This document shows, one piece after another, positions 49,922-56,962 of a stretch of DNA of 64,000 bases (the first letter of the stretch is position 1; each line of letters opens with the position of its first letter). The stretch lies in NCBI GenBank assembly GCA_002427745.1, contig DIYF01000070.1, forward strand, positions 43,000 to 106,999, read 5' to 3'. This DNA comes from Roseivirga sp. UBA6061. GTDB taxonomy: Bacteria > Bacteroidota > Bacteroidia > Cytophagales > Cyclobacteriaceae. The notes below the pieces were generated by a model that was given only the letters and a program-made list of their open reading frames with translations, did not search any database and had not been told where the DNA came from. The position numbers and the translations under genes were made by a program.

Positions 49922-49926
49922 GAGAA

Positions 49927-50781
49927 ATGATGTGGATGTCAAGCGCTACCTTGTATAAAAGAGAGAAGTCCCTGATTGCCTGGATTAGCCTGGGGCTTGT
50001 CGGACTATTGGCCCTAGACAGGCTTTGGAACGGGCTTTTGGTACCATTTATTTCTGCAGAAGTGGAACGTGATCTGGTGAGTGGCATTCTTACCAGACTC
50101 CCCATTGTGGCAATAGCAATCTGGTTGTTGAGAAGGTTAGAACTTCAGAAATTTATAGGTACCGGTTCTCTGAGAAACATCAGAAATGTTCAGGCGATGG
50201 TCATCCCGATGGCCATTATCTCAATGGGGTTTTTCAGTAGCTTGTCGGTCTATAAAAATGCTGAGTCCTGGTTGCTGATTCTCTTTACTGCAGATACTGT
50301 GTTGGTAGCTCTTGCCGAAGAACTGACCTTCCGGGGGTTGATATTGCCGATACTGATAAGGATAAACAGGAAAAAGAAGCATGTTCTTTTTATCAGTGTT
50401 CTGGTGACTTCAGGAATTTTCGGGCTGATGCATTATTTGAACCTCTTCCGCCAGCCGGATAACTTTTGGGGTATCAGCTCACAAGTATTATTTGCGATGT
50501 CCATCGGAGTGTTTTTAGGAGGGCTCCTGTTGAGAACGAGACATTTACTGGCTCCTGTGATTATCCATTTTCTTGTGAACTTTTCTTTTGGTAACGGTGA
50601 GCTCAGGCAGCAGGCAGAAGAAACGGTCATTACCGAAACGGGTAAAGGTGGTTTTGACCTGGGGACCCTTATTACCCTGTTGTTTTTTGCAGTGATGTTT
50701 ATGGGAGGATGGTACATGATCAAAAAGACAGATAGGTCCTGCGTGTTTGAGGATTTAGACCTAACAGAAATGAAACTATGA
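49927..50781 (+). CDS. CPBP-family intramembrane metalloprotease
   Basis: The 284-residue protein has eight or so hydrophobic segments and the three CPBP (CAAX/Abi) signatures. Motif 1 is ALAEELTFRG (Glu131, Glu132, Arg136), motif 2 is GLMHYLN (His near 174) and motif 3 is HFLVNF (near 214). These residues bind zinc and form the site within the membrane. Family members process prenylated proteins or confer self-immunity to peptides; here the substrate is unknown. It overlaps the DUF2975 gene by four bases (ATGA) and shares a transcript with the HTH gene. Confidence 0.9.
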   Translation: MMWMSSATLYKREKSLIAWISLGLVGLLALDRLWNGLLVPFISAEVERDLVSGILTRLPIVAIAIWLLRRLELQKFIGTGSLRNIRNVQAMVIPMAIISMGFFSSLSVYKNAESWLLILFTADTVLVALAEELTFRGLILPILIRINRKKKHVLFISVLVTSGIFGLMHYLNLFRQPDNFWGISSQVLFAMSIGVFLGGLLLRTRHLLAPVIIHFLVNFSFGNGELRQQAEETVITETGKGGFDLGTLITLLFFAVMFMGGWYMIKKTDRSCVFEDLDLTEMKL

Positions 50782-51416
50782 ATTGGAATAAAATATTGAT
50801 CGTTTATGCAAAATGGGTATTGATTATATCCCGTTTTATCGTGGTAGCGTTGGTGTTGCTCGCCCTGGTAAATGGCAAGAACCTGGGGTCGCCTCACAAG
50901 CTCGAAATAAACCTGGATATCAGAGAAGCTGAGTTCGGACCAGTAGAAAATATGATTTCTTCTGATGCAGAGTATGCTGATCGCGTACAATCCATAGCGT
51001 CATATGGTGGTACTAGAAGGCTCGAGATAGATCTGGGAGACCAGGTTTTTACCGGGTCGGTGGTACTTATGGTCATCAAGATAACTCTGGTGGTGGCCTT
51101 TCTCCATGTCCTGCTTTTGATAGTGAAATCAACCGAAAGAAAAGAGTTCTTCAGTGAAGGAAATGTGTTCAGGATCAGATTGATTGGCTTTGGACTCATT
51201 GGCTGGGCTGCTTTAGACCGGCTTTTTCATTGGTACACAAATTTTCTGGCCAATAAGTATTTAGAGTCTGACTATCTGGATAGTCTGAGAGTGAGTGTTC
51301 CTATTGTGCCTGATATCTTCGGAAATACCTTTGTTATTGGCCTGATTGTGCTTATTGTGGCACAGGCTTTCGACCACGGGTTGAAGCTGGAGAAAGAACA
51401 GGAACTGACCATTTGA
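50778..51416 (+). CDS. DUF2975 membrane protein
   Basis: The 212-residue protein has four hydrophobic segments (about 13-33, 93-115, 128-145 and 178-197), with a periplasmic loop after the first. The layout matches the DUF2975 family, which is regularly coded with a small Cro/C1-type HTH gene as here. The pair may form a membrane-linked regulatory unit. It follows the CPBP protease with a four-base overlap and precedes the HTH gene with one base between. Confidence 0.85.
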   Translation: MNWNKILIVYAKWVLIISRFIVVALVLLALVNGKNLGSPHKLEINLDIREAEFGPVENMISSDAEYADRVQSIASYGGTRRLEIDLGDQVFTGSVVLMVIKITLVVAFLHVLLLIVKSTERKEFFSEGNVFRIRLIGFGLIGWAALDRLFHWYTNFLANKYLESDYLDSLRVSVPIVPDIFGNTFVIGLIVLIVAQAFDHGLKLEKEQELTI

Positions 51417-51417
51417 G

Positions 51418-51633
51418 ATGGCGATAATTGTAAACCTTGATGTAATGCTGGCCAGGCGCAAGATGCAGTCTAAAGAGCTGGCTGAAAAAGTGGGGATCAC
51501 TATGGCAAATTTGTCCATTCTCAAAACAGGTAAGGCCAAGGCGATCAGATTCAGCACGCTTAATGCTATTTGTGCTGCTTTAGACTGCCAGCCGGGTGAT
51601 ATCCTGGAATTTCAGCCCGATGAAGAGAGCTAG
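51418..51633 (+). CDS. Cro/C1-type (YozG-like) HTH regulator
   Basis: The 71-residue protein is a single helix-turn-helix of the YozG/Xre type: VNLDVMLARRKMQSKELAEKVGITMANLSILKTGKAKAIRFSTLNAICAALDCQPGDILEF. The recognition helix is about residues 26-40. It is the usual partner of DUF2975 proteins and probably controls this operon or is held by the membrane protein. It ends the three-gene unit. Confidence 0.92.
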   Translation: MAIIVNLDVMLARRKMQSKELAEKVGITMANLSILKTGKAKAIRFSTLNAICAALDCQPGDILEFQPDEES

Positions 51634-51684
51634 TACTGTTTACCTCCTGTTGAATCGGGATAAAACTTTGTAACTTGGATCATT

Positions 51685-52023
51685 ATGACTGCTAAAGAAA
51701 GACCCTGGGTGCTTGGCGCCCATATCGGAACCTTGTTAGGATACACCATTGCTTTTGGAAGTTTTCTGGTACCCCTGTTTATCTGGCTTTCTAAAAGGTA
51801 CGAGTCAGAGCTCATTGCTGAACATGCCAGAACCTCTCTTAACTTTCAGTTGTCTATGCTGCTGTATGGTGTGATTGCCGGTATTCTCGTAATATTTCTC
51901 ATTGGTATCCCCATCCTGATTGTGATCGCTATTGCCAATGTGGTATGTGTCATTCTGGCCACCATTGAAGCTGACAAGGGAGGATTATATAAGTATCCTT
52001 TCACCATCGAATTTATCAAGTAA
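51685..52023 (+). CDS. DUF4870 membrane protein
   Basis: The 112-residue protein has the DUF4870 layout of three helices: HIGTLLGYTIAFGSFLVPLFIWLSKR (about 12-37), SLNFQLSMLLYGVIAGILVIFLIG and IPILIVIAIANVVCVILATIEADKG, with the conserved LSKRYESELIAEHARTSLNFQ segment between the first two. The function is unknown. It has its own ATG 51 bases after the HTH stop. Confidence 0.9.
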   Translation: MTAKERPWVLGAHIGTLLGYTIAFGSFLVPLFIWLSKRYESELIAEHARTSLNFQLSMLLYGVIAGILVIFLIGIPILIVIAIANVVCVILATIEADKGGLYKYPFTIEFIK

Positions 52024-52096
52024 TCACGATCTTTGTGTGGCCGTAATCTCAGGGAGGTTATGAGTTGAAATGTAGAGGATAACCGCATTAGTTTTC

Positions 52097-53062
52097 ATGA
52101 ATATACGCCCCAGAAGAAATAGAAAGTCTGCTGCCATCAGAGCATTGGTAGAGGAGACCAAAGTGACCACGGATGATCTGATTTTTCCATTGTTTTTACT
52201 GGAAGGCAGAGGTGAAAAGATAGAGGTTGAATCTATGCCGGGAATTTTCAGGCTGGGTCTGGACCACATGCTCAGAGAAATAGAGGCTTGTGCTGAACTG
52301 GGTGTTACCACTTTCGATGTTTTTCCGGTGGTAGCAGAGCACTATAAAGATAAGCTGGGTACACGAAGCTACGATCCTGACTTCTTTTACCTGAAGGCAC
52401 TGGAAGAGATAAAGACCAGGTTCCCTGAAGTGGCGATCATGACGGATGTAGCCATGGACCCTTACAGCTCTGATGGTCACGATGGCATTGTAGAGGATGG
52501 AGAAATTCTCAATGATGAAACCCTGGAGGTTTTAGGAAAAATGGCCCTCGCCCAGGCGGCAACGGGGATTGATATTATTGGTCCGTCAGATATGATGGAT
52601 GGACGCGTGGGTTATATCCGCCAGGTATTGGATGAGCATGGCTATAAAGATGTGTCCATTATGTCTTACACGGCCAAGTACGCCAGTGCTTTTTATGGTC
52701 CTTTCCGTGATGCTCTGGACTCGGCTCCTAAATCAGGGGATAAAAAGAGCTACCAGATGAATCCGGCTAATCAGCGGGAGGCCCTGATTGAAGCTGACCT
52801 GGATGTGGAAGAAGGGGCAGACTTTCTGATGGTTAAGCCCGCACTGGCTTACCTGGATGTGATCAAGCTATTAAAAGACAACTACTCTCAGCCGATAACG
52901 GCTTATAATGTAAGCGGGGAGTATGCTATGCTCAGGGCTGCCGGTGAGCGAGGCTGGCTGGATTACGATCGGGTGATGGCTGAGACTTTACTCAGTATCA
53001 AGCGGGCCGGAGCTGATGCCATCCTCACGTATCACGCCAAAGAATTTGCTCAGTTGCTCTGA
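52097..53062 (+). CDS. hemB: Delta-aminolevulinic acid dehydratase (porphobilinogen synthase)
   Basis: The 321-residue protein carries the Schiff-base lysines in YTAKYASAFYGPFRDA (about 195) and LMVKPALAYLDV (about 246). The metal-site segment reads MTDVAMDPYSSDGHDG rather than the Cys-rich CxCx8C of the zinc type, so it belongs to the magnesium/zinc-independent group. It condenses two 5-aminolevulinates into porphobilinogen for haem synthesis. A possible -7 box (GATCTTTG, 52028-52035) lies 61 bases before the ATG. Its end overlaps the convergent amine-oxidase gene by 13 bases. Confidence 0.97.
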   Translation: MNIRPRRNRKSAAIRALVEETKVTTDDLIFPLFLLEGRGEKIEVESMPGIFRLGLDHMLREIEACAELGVTTFDVFPVVAEHYKDKLGTRSYDPDFFYLKALEEIKTRFPEVAIMTDVAMDPYSSDGHDGIVEDGEILNDETLEVLGKMALAQAATGIDIIGPSDMMDGRVGYIRQVLDEHGYKDVSIMSYTAKYASAFYGPFRDALDSAPKSGDKKSYQMNPANQREALIEADLDVEEGADFLMVKPALAYLDVIKLLKDNYSQPITAYNVSGEYAMLRAAGERGWLDYDRVMAETLLSIKRAGADAILTYHAKEFAQLL

Positions 53063-54114
53063 GCTAGCCCAAGTAGCTGCATGGTCTGTTGAGCCGCCTT
53101 CATGCCGGCATACACGGCACCTTCCATATACCCGCCATAAACAGGCGAGGTTTCTGTTCCGGCTACCAGCACTTTATCTGCCATCAGAGGTTGGCTAAGT
53201 CCCGGGTGGCCACTGTTTTGATGAGGCATGAGCAGCTCGGCCTCTTTTACGGATGTATGCACTTCATTGATCCAGCTACGATCATGATAGCTGAGATAGT
53301 CAGCTGCTTCTTCTCCAAAAAGCTTCGTCACCTGAGCTCGCACCAGTTGTTCTCTTTCGGTTTGTAACAGCTCGCTGAAACCATCTCTTAAAAATCCTTT
53401 GAGCGCAAAGAAAGACTCCTCAAAATTAGTGTGATCATGAACCTCCTGGATGATGCCGGTTTGAGCAAAGCCCATGCCTGAAAATCCCTTTTCTTTCCAG
53501 AAGGGCCTGGCATAGCGCAGTGCAAACTTAACAGACTCGCCCATCCAGGTATGTGTGTTGGCCATAAGCTCCCGGGTGTCTACAGGAAGAGCAGGCTCAA
53601 AAGTAACAGAGTGAGCAAGTAGCTGAGGAGGGAGCGTGACGATTGCAATCCTACTCTGGTATTGTTTGCCGTTCTGATCTGACATGAGAACGGACTCACC
53701 TGAGTCATGAATACTTTTTACCTCTGAATTCAGGTGTAAGTGCTTTTGGTCAAGGTTTGAAGCCAGCTTTTCAATTAGACTGCTACTACCGCCCTTGATC
53801 CGGTAACTGGGAGGTTGACCGGCCGGCATTTCCATATACTGAACAGGCGCCTGTTCATGAAGGTCGTAGCTAATGTTGCCCTGAGTGAACTGCTCAAAAT
53901 GTTCTATGCCGAGCTCTTCCAGGAACTGCCTGAGATGAATGTGTTGGTCACCAAACCAGGTAGCCCCCATTTCAACAGGGCCTTCCAGTGTTTGTATTCT
54001 TCCGCCTATTCGCGACCGTGCCTCCAGTATAGTAACTGAAACTCCGGCTCTCCTGAGCTTGTAGGCTGCCGTGAGCCCCGAGAGCCCCGCGCCTGCAATG
54101 ATCACTTCATTCAT
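53050..54114 (-). CDS. FAD-dependent flavin amine oxidase
   Basis: The 354-residue protein has the dinucleotide-binding fold at its N-terminus (VIIAGAGLSGLTAAYKLRRAGVSVTILEARSRIGGRIQT, GxGxxG at about 7-12). The C-terminal FAD motif is VAGTETSPVYGGYMEGAVYAGMKAAQQ (about 320-346). The length is shorter than many monoamine oxidases (450 or more), so the substrate domain is small; the substrate is unknown. It starts three bases after the stop of the lipoprotein hydrolase gene, so the two form an operon. Its 3' end overlaps hemB. Confidence 0.88.
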   Translation of the reverse strand: MNEVIIAGAGLSGLTAAYKLRRAGVSVTILEARSRIGGRIQTLEGPVEMGATWFGDQHIHLRQFLEELGIEHFEQFTQGNISYDLHEQAPVQYMEMPAGQPPSYRIKGGSSSLIEKLASNLDQKHLHLNSEVKSIHDSGESVLMSDQNGKQYQSRIAIVTLPPQLLAHSVTFEPALPVDTRELMANTHTWMGESVKFALRYARPFWKEKGFSGMGFAQTGIIQEVHDHTNFEESFFALKGFLRDGFSELLQTEREQLVRAQVTKLFGEEAADYLSYHDRSWINEVHTSVKEAELLMPHQNSGHPGLSQPLMADKVLVAGTETSPVYGGYMEGAVYAGMKAAQQTMQLLGLAQSN

Positions 54115-54117
54115 GTA

Positions 54118-55050
54118 TTATTTAATGGATACCCCTTTCAGAAAGTTCACAAGGCTGTGAATAAAATACTCCCGGGGTTTTTCCATAAAAGCAGCATGGT
54201 CACCTCCTTTAATGACCACCCATTGTTTATGAGAGGTGCCCAGACGAACAAATAGTTTGGTTTGAATTTCTGTCGGGCCAATGGGGTCAAACTCTCCCTG
54301 TAATATAAGGGTAGGTATGGTGACTTTAGCCGGATCAAGCTCGTTGAACTGGTCGTAGCGTCTGAGATCTGTGCGAACGGGATCAGCTTCTAAAGAGGCT
54401 CTTACATAGGCATCAATGGCTTGCTGGCTGATAGAGCCTGGCGTGATAAAGTCACTGGCTGCACCTTCGGCTGTATTGGCACTTTTCAATGGCTCTGGAT
54501 AGGCCTTCGGCTCAGTGGGAAATTGCTGATCACTGTCCCGCCAGTAGCCAAAGAGTGTGAGAGACGAAATAAGGTCCGGATTTCTTTGGGCAGTCAGTTG
54601 GGAAAGAGTAGATCCCATAGACCAGCCGAAGAGATGAGGCGGGGTTGTCCAGCTTTTTTGTTGAGCCAACCATGATAATACACTGGCGATGTCTTTGGCA
54701 GAACGATCGGGAGTGAGCCAGCCCGTGCTATCGCGTGGTGTGGCTCCGTAGCCCCGCAGGTCAACAGCATAGACAGCATAGCCTTGTTCTACCAGGCCAT
54801 CCATCAGGGAAAGCTCTTCCCCGTCTACCTGAAGATCAAAATCGGGTACTGCACTCCAGGTACGGCCGTGAACCAGCAGGATGCTTTCTGTGGCGGAAGG
54901 GGCTGATTTTTCCCAGACTGTAATCGGGTGATTGTCAGATATGACCGTATGTTGCTGCCGGGTAACTCTGGTTACCTGCTGTGTGTCAGTAGCAGGAGCA
55001 CAGGAGAGAAAGGCTATCAGGACAGTACTGAGTAGAATGCTCTTAAACAT
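54118..55050 (-). CDS. Alpha/beta-hydrolase lipoprotein
   Basis: The preferred start is the ATG at 55048-55050 (310 residues, MFKSILLSTVLIAFLSCAP); an ATG three codons earlier (55057-55059) lies within a hairpin stem. The signal peptide ends in a lipobox (FLSC), so a lipid-anchored enzyme is expected. The hydrolase fold has LLVHGRTWS (oxyanion region), the nucleophile elbow GWSMGS (about residue 144 from this start), an acid in LQGEFDPIGP and His in IKGGDHAAFME. The substrate is unknown. It is followed by the amine oxidase. Transcription must pass the hairpin at 55052-55095, which could regulate it. Confidence 0.85.
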   Translation of the reverse strand: MFKSILLSTVLIAFLSCAPATDTQQVTRVTRQQHTVISDNHPITVWEKSAPSATESILLVHGRTWSAVPDFDLQVDGEELSLMDGLVEQGYAVYAVDLRGYGATPRDSTGWLTPDRSAKDIASVLSWLAQQKSWTTPPHLFGWSMGSTLSQLTAQRNPDLISSLTLFGYWRDSDQQFPTEPKAYPEPLKSANTAEGAASDFITPGSISQQAIDAYVRASLEADPVRTDLRRYDQFNELDPAKVTIPTLILQGEFDPIGPTEIQTKLFVRLGTSHKQWVVIKGGDHAAFMEKPREYFIHSLVNFLKGVSIK

Positions 55051-55051
55051 A

Positions 55052-55095
55052 AAAATCATTGTTAAGCTTGAAGGTTAAAGCTCAACAATGATTTT
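55052..55095 (-). terminator. Long hairpin at the start of the hydrolase gene
   Basis: Arms AAAATCATTGTT (55052-55063) and AACAATGATTTT (55084-55095) pair perfectly over 12 bp. After one mismatch an inner stem AGCTT/AAGCT adds 5 bp around an 8-base loop. On the minus strand a T-run follows the 3' arm, directly before the ATG at 55048-55050. It lies 39 bases after the desaturase stop and looks like the terminator of that gene, but it also covers the first possible start of the hydrolase gene, as an attenuator would. Confidence 0.72.
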
Positions 55096-55133
55096 AATAA
55101 ATGGAAGTAAATACTTTCAGGCGAATGACCTCT

Positions 55134-56222
55134 CTATGCCCTTCCCAGTTGCTTTAGCATTTTGCCATGCTCATAAATGGCTTTGATAAAATTCTTTTGA
55201 GAGTAGTATGGCAGGTCAAATTCTTTGGCTGTTTCTCTTACAATCTTAGAAATACGCTTGTAATGAACGTGGCAGATATTAGGAAACAAATGGTGCTCTA
55301 CCTGGTAATTCAATCCGCCCACATACCACGAGAAAAGTCGGCTTTTGGGAGAGAAATTGGTGGTAGTAAAAAGCTGATGAACAGCCCAGGTGTTTTCGAT
55401 ATTTCCGGTGTCATTTGGTATAGGATACTCGGAGGTAGGCATAACATGTGCCGGTTGGAAAATAAGCCCAAGCCAAAGACCCGTAATCATGTGCATCATC
55501 ACAAACCCTATAACAATGATCCACCAGGAGGCATTGATGACCAGCAGCGGTATAACCAGCGCATAGGCGTAATAAGCTACTTTTGAAATAATGGTTTCTA
55601 TAAGTACCCCTCTGTAGGTTCTTTTCTGCCCCTTGATCAGGTCCATCTTTTTGTAGCGATTGAGCTGTACAAAATCTTTGGTGGTCAGCCAGAGGAAGGT
55701 CATAATGGAGTAGAGGAACCAGCCGTATATATGCTGGAACTTATGTAGCCTGTAATGCTTGGCATGAGGCGATAACCTCATGAGTACTCCCGGATCTATA
55801 TCCTCATCCACTCCTTCTATGTTGGTGAATGAGTGGTGTAGTACATTGTGCTGCACTTTCCAGTTGAAAGCACTGGCACCAATCAGGTTCATGACGTACC
55901 CCAGATATTTGTTTACGGTTTTATTTTTTGAGTAAGAACCGTGATTCGCATCGTGCATGACAGAAAGACCAATGCCTGACATGCCAAAACCCATCAGTGC
56001 CCACATACCCAGTATGGCCCATGTATTGGTTACTACACCTGTAATCATCAGGAAGTAGGGGACCAGATAGAGAGAAAGCATGAATATGGTTTTGATTACC
56101 ATATTGGCATTGCCGTAGGTGGATTTTTGTTGAGTCTCAAAATGCGCTTTTACCCTTTTTCTCAACACAGAAATAAAATCATTCTGTGTGGTTCGGGAGA
56201 ACTTAATTGTCTTGTAGTTCAT
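55134..56222 (-). CDS. Membrane fatty-acid (acyl-CoA) desaturase
   Basis: The 362-residue protein has the three His boxes of membrane desaturases: HDANHG (His90-His94), HNVLHH (His125-His130) and QVEHHLFP (about 308-315), with four hydrophobic segments between (about 43-62, 66-88, 195-235). Subgroup: the H-x3-H/H-x4-HH/QxxHH pattern fits front-end or delta-type desaturases acting on acyl chains in membrane lipids or CoA esters; position on the chain is not determined. It has its own -7 box and is separated from the hydrolase gene by a hairpin. Confidence 0.93.
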   Translation of the reverse strand: MNYKTIKFSRTTQNDFISVLRKRVKAHFETQQKSTYGNANMVIKTIFMLSLYLVPYFLMITGVVTNTWAILGMWALMGFGMSGIGLSVMHDANHGSYSKNKTVNKYLGYVMNLIGASAFNWKVQHNVLHHSFTNIEGVDEDIDPGVLMRLSPHAKHYRLHKFQHIYGWFLYSIMTFLWLTTKDFVQLNRYKKMDLIKGQKRTYRGVLIETIISKVAYYAYALVIPLLVINASWWIIVIGFVMMHMITGLWLGLIFQPAHVMPTSEYPIPNDTGNIENTWAVHQLFTTTNFSPKSRLFSWYVGGLNYQVEHHLFPNICHVHYKRISKIVRETAKEFDLPYYSQKNFIKAIYEHGKMLKQLGRA

Positions 56223-56298
56223 ATAGTGACCTTCCTTATTTCAACGTATCAGCAGTGTAAGAACGATGCTGATAAGCTCTTTGTTTGACTCCGGTGTG

Positions 56299-56306
56299 CA
56301 AAGGTA
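56299..56306 (-). promoter_or_regulatory. -7 box of the desaturase gene
   Basis: The minus strand reads TACCTTTG, an exact TAnnTTTG. A T-rich stretch about 19 bases upstream could serve as -33. The leader would be about 70 bases. Confidence 0.55.
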
Positions 56307-56415
56307 GGTTGCAGAAACAAGCAAAAAAAAGAATTGTTACTTGAAAGGCAGAAAATTGATAAAAATCATGTTTCATGAGAGGTTGCTTCTGCCTGGTTCA
56401 GCATCCTTTTTTCAC

Positions 56416-56790
56416 TCAAATGTCTTCTTCTCTTTCCAGCATGAGTATAGATGACTGAGGAACAATGAACAGCTTTTCGCCCTCATACATAACCTCTACT
56501 GCTCCCTTTTGAAGAAAGAGCGCCAGGTCGCCTTCCAATGCCTGCAGGGGAATGTACTTTACCTTGTCCTCATTGCCTTTCCAGGGTTCGTCTTCTTCTG
56601 CCAGCATGGGAATAGGGTGGCCGGGACCTACCTTAATAATATAACCGCTGCGTATCTTCTCTTTTTCCTGAACGCCTGGTGGCAAATACAGACCACTTTC
56701 AGTTTTTTCAGGACTTTTTTTGGGGCGGACCAAAACACGGTCTCCTACAACAATCAGTTTTTTGAACTTATTATCTGCGGTTAATTCCAT
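56416..56790 (-). CDS. GroES-like co-chaperonin family protein
   Basis: The 124-residue protein fits the GroES fold: KKLIVVGDRVLVRPKKSPEKTESGLYLPP at the start (the mobile-loop region), a glycine/proline turn (VGPGHPIP) and the final strand VEVMYEGEKLFIVPQSSILM. It is longer than GroES (about 95 residues) by an insert around 65-90 (PMLAEEDEPWKGNEDKVKYIPLQALEGD). No groEL is adjacent, so it is a second, divergent co-chaperonin known from Bacteroidota. It has an own promoter. Confidence 0.82.
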   Translation of the reverse strand: MELTADNKFKKLIVVGDRVLVRPKKSPEKTESGLYLPPGVQEKEKIRSGYIIKVGPGHPIPMLAEEDEPWKGNEDKVKYIPLQALEGDLALFLQKGAVEVMYEGEKLFIVPQSSILMLEREEDI

Positions 56791-56860
56791 GACACAACAA
56801 TGTATACTCTGCAGGCCCGTAAGGTGACTTTTAGCATGCCCTTAACACTTTGCCTGATTG

Positions 56861-56868
56861 CAAATATA
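56861..56868 (-). promoter_or_regulatory. -7 box of the GroES-like gene
   Basis: The minus strand reads TATATTTG, an exact TAnnTTTG, 71 bases before the ATG at 56790. Confidence 0.55.
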
Positions 56869-56904
56869 GCAGAGAACCAGGGTGATGAAAGGGGAGGGAG
56901 AGAA

Positions 56905-56938
56905 AAGTAAAAAGGGCCGGTCACAAGACCGGCCCTTT
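56905..56938 (-). terminator. Intrinsic terminator of the giant adhesin gene
   Basis: A perfect 12-bp stem (AAAGGGCCGGTC, loop ACAA on the plus strand, GACCGGCCCTTT) is followed on the minus strand by five T. It lies 25 bases after the giant gene's stop. Confidence 0.9.
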
Positions 56939-56962
56939 CAGTATTCGCAGTGTATAATAGGG

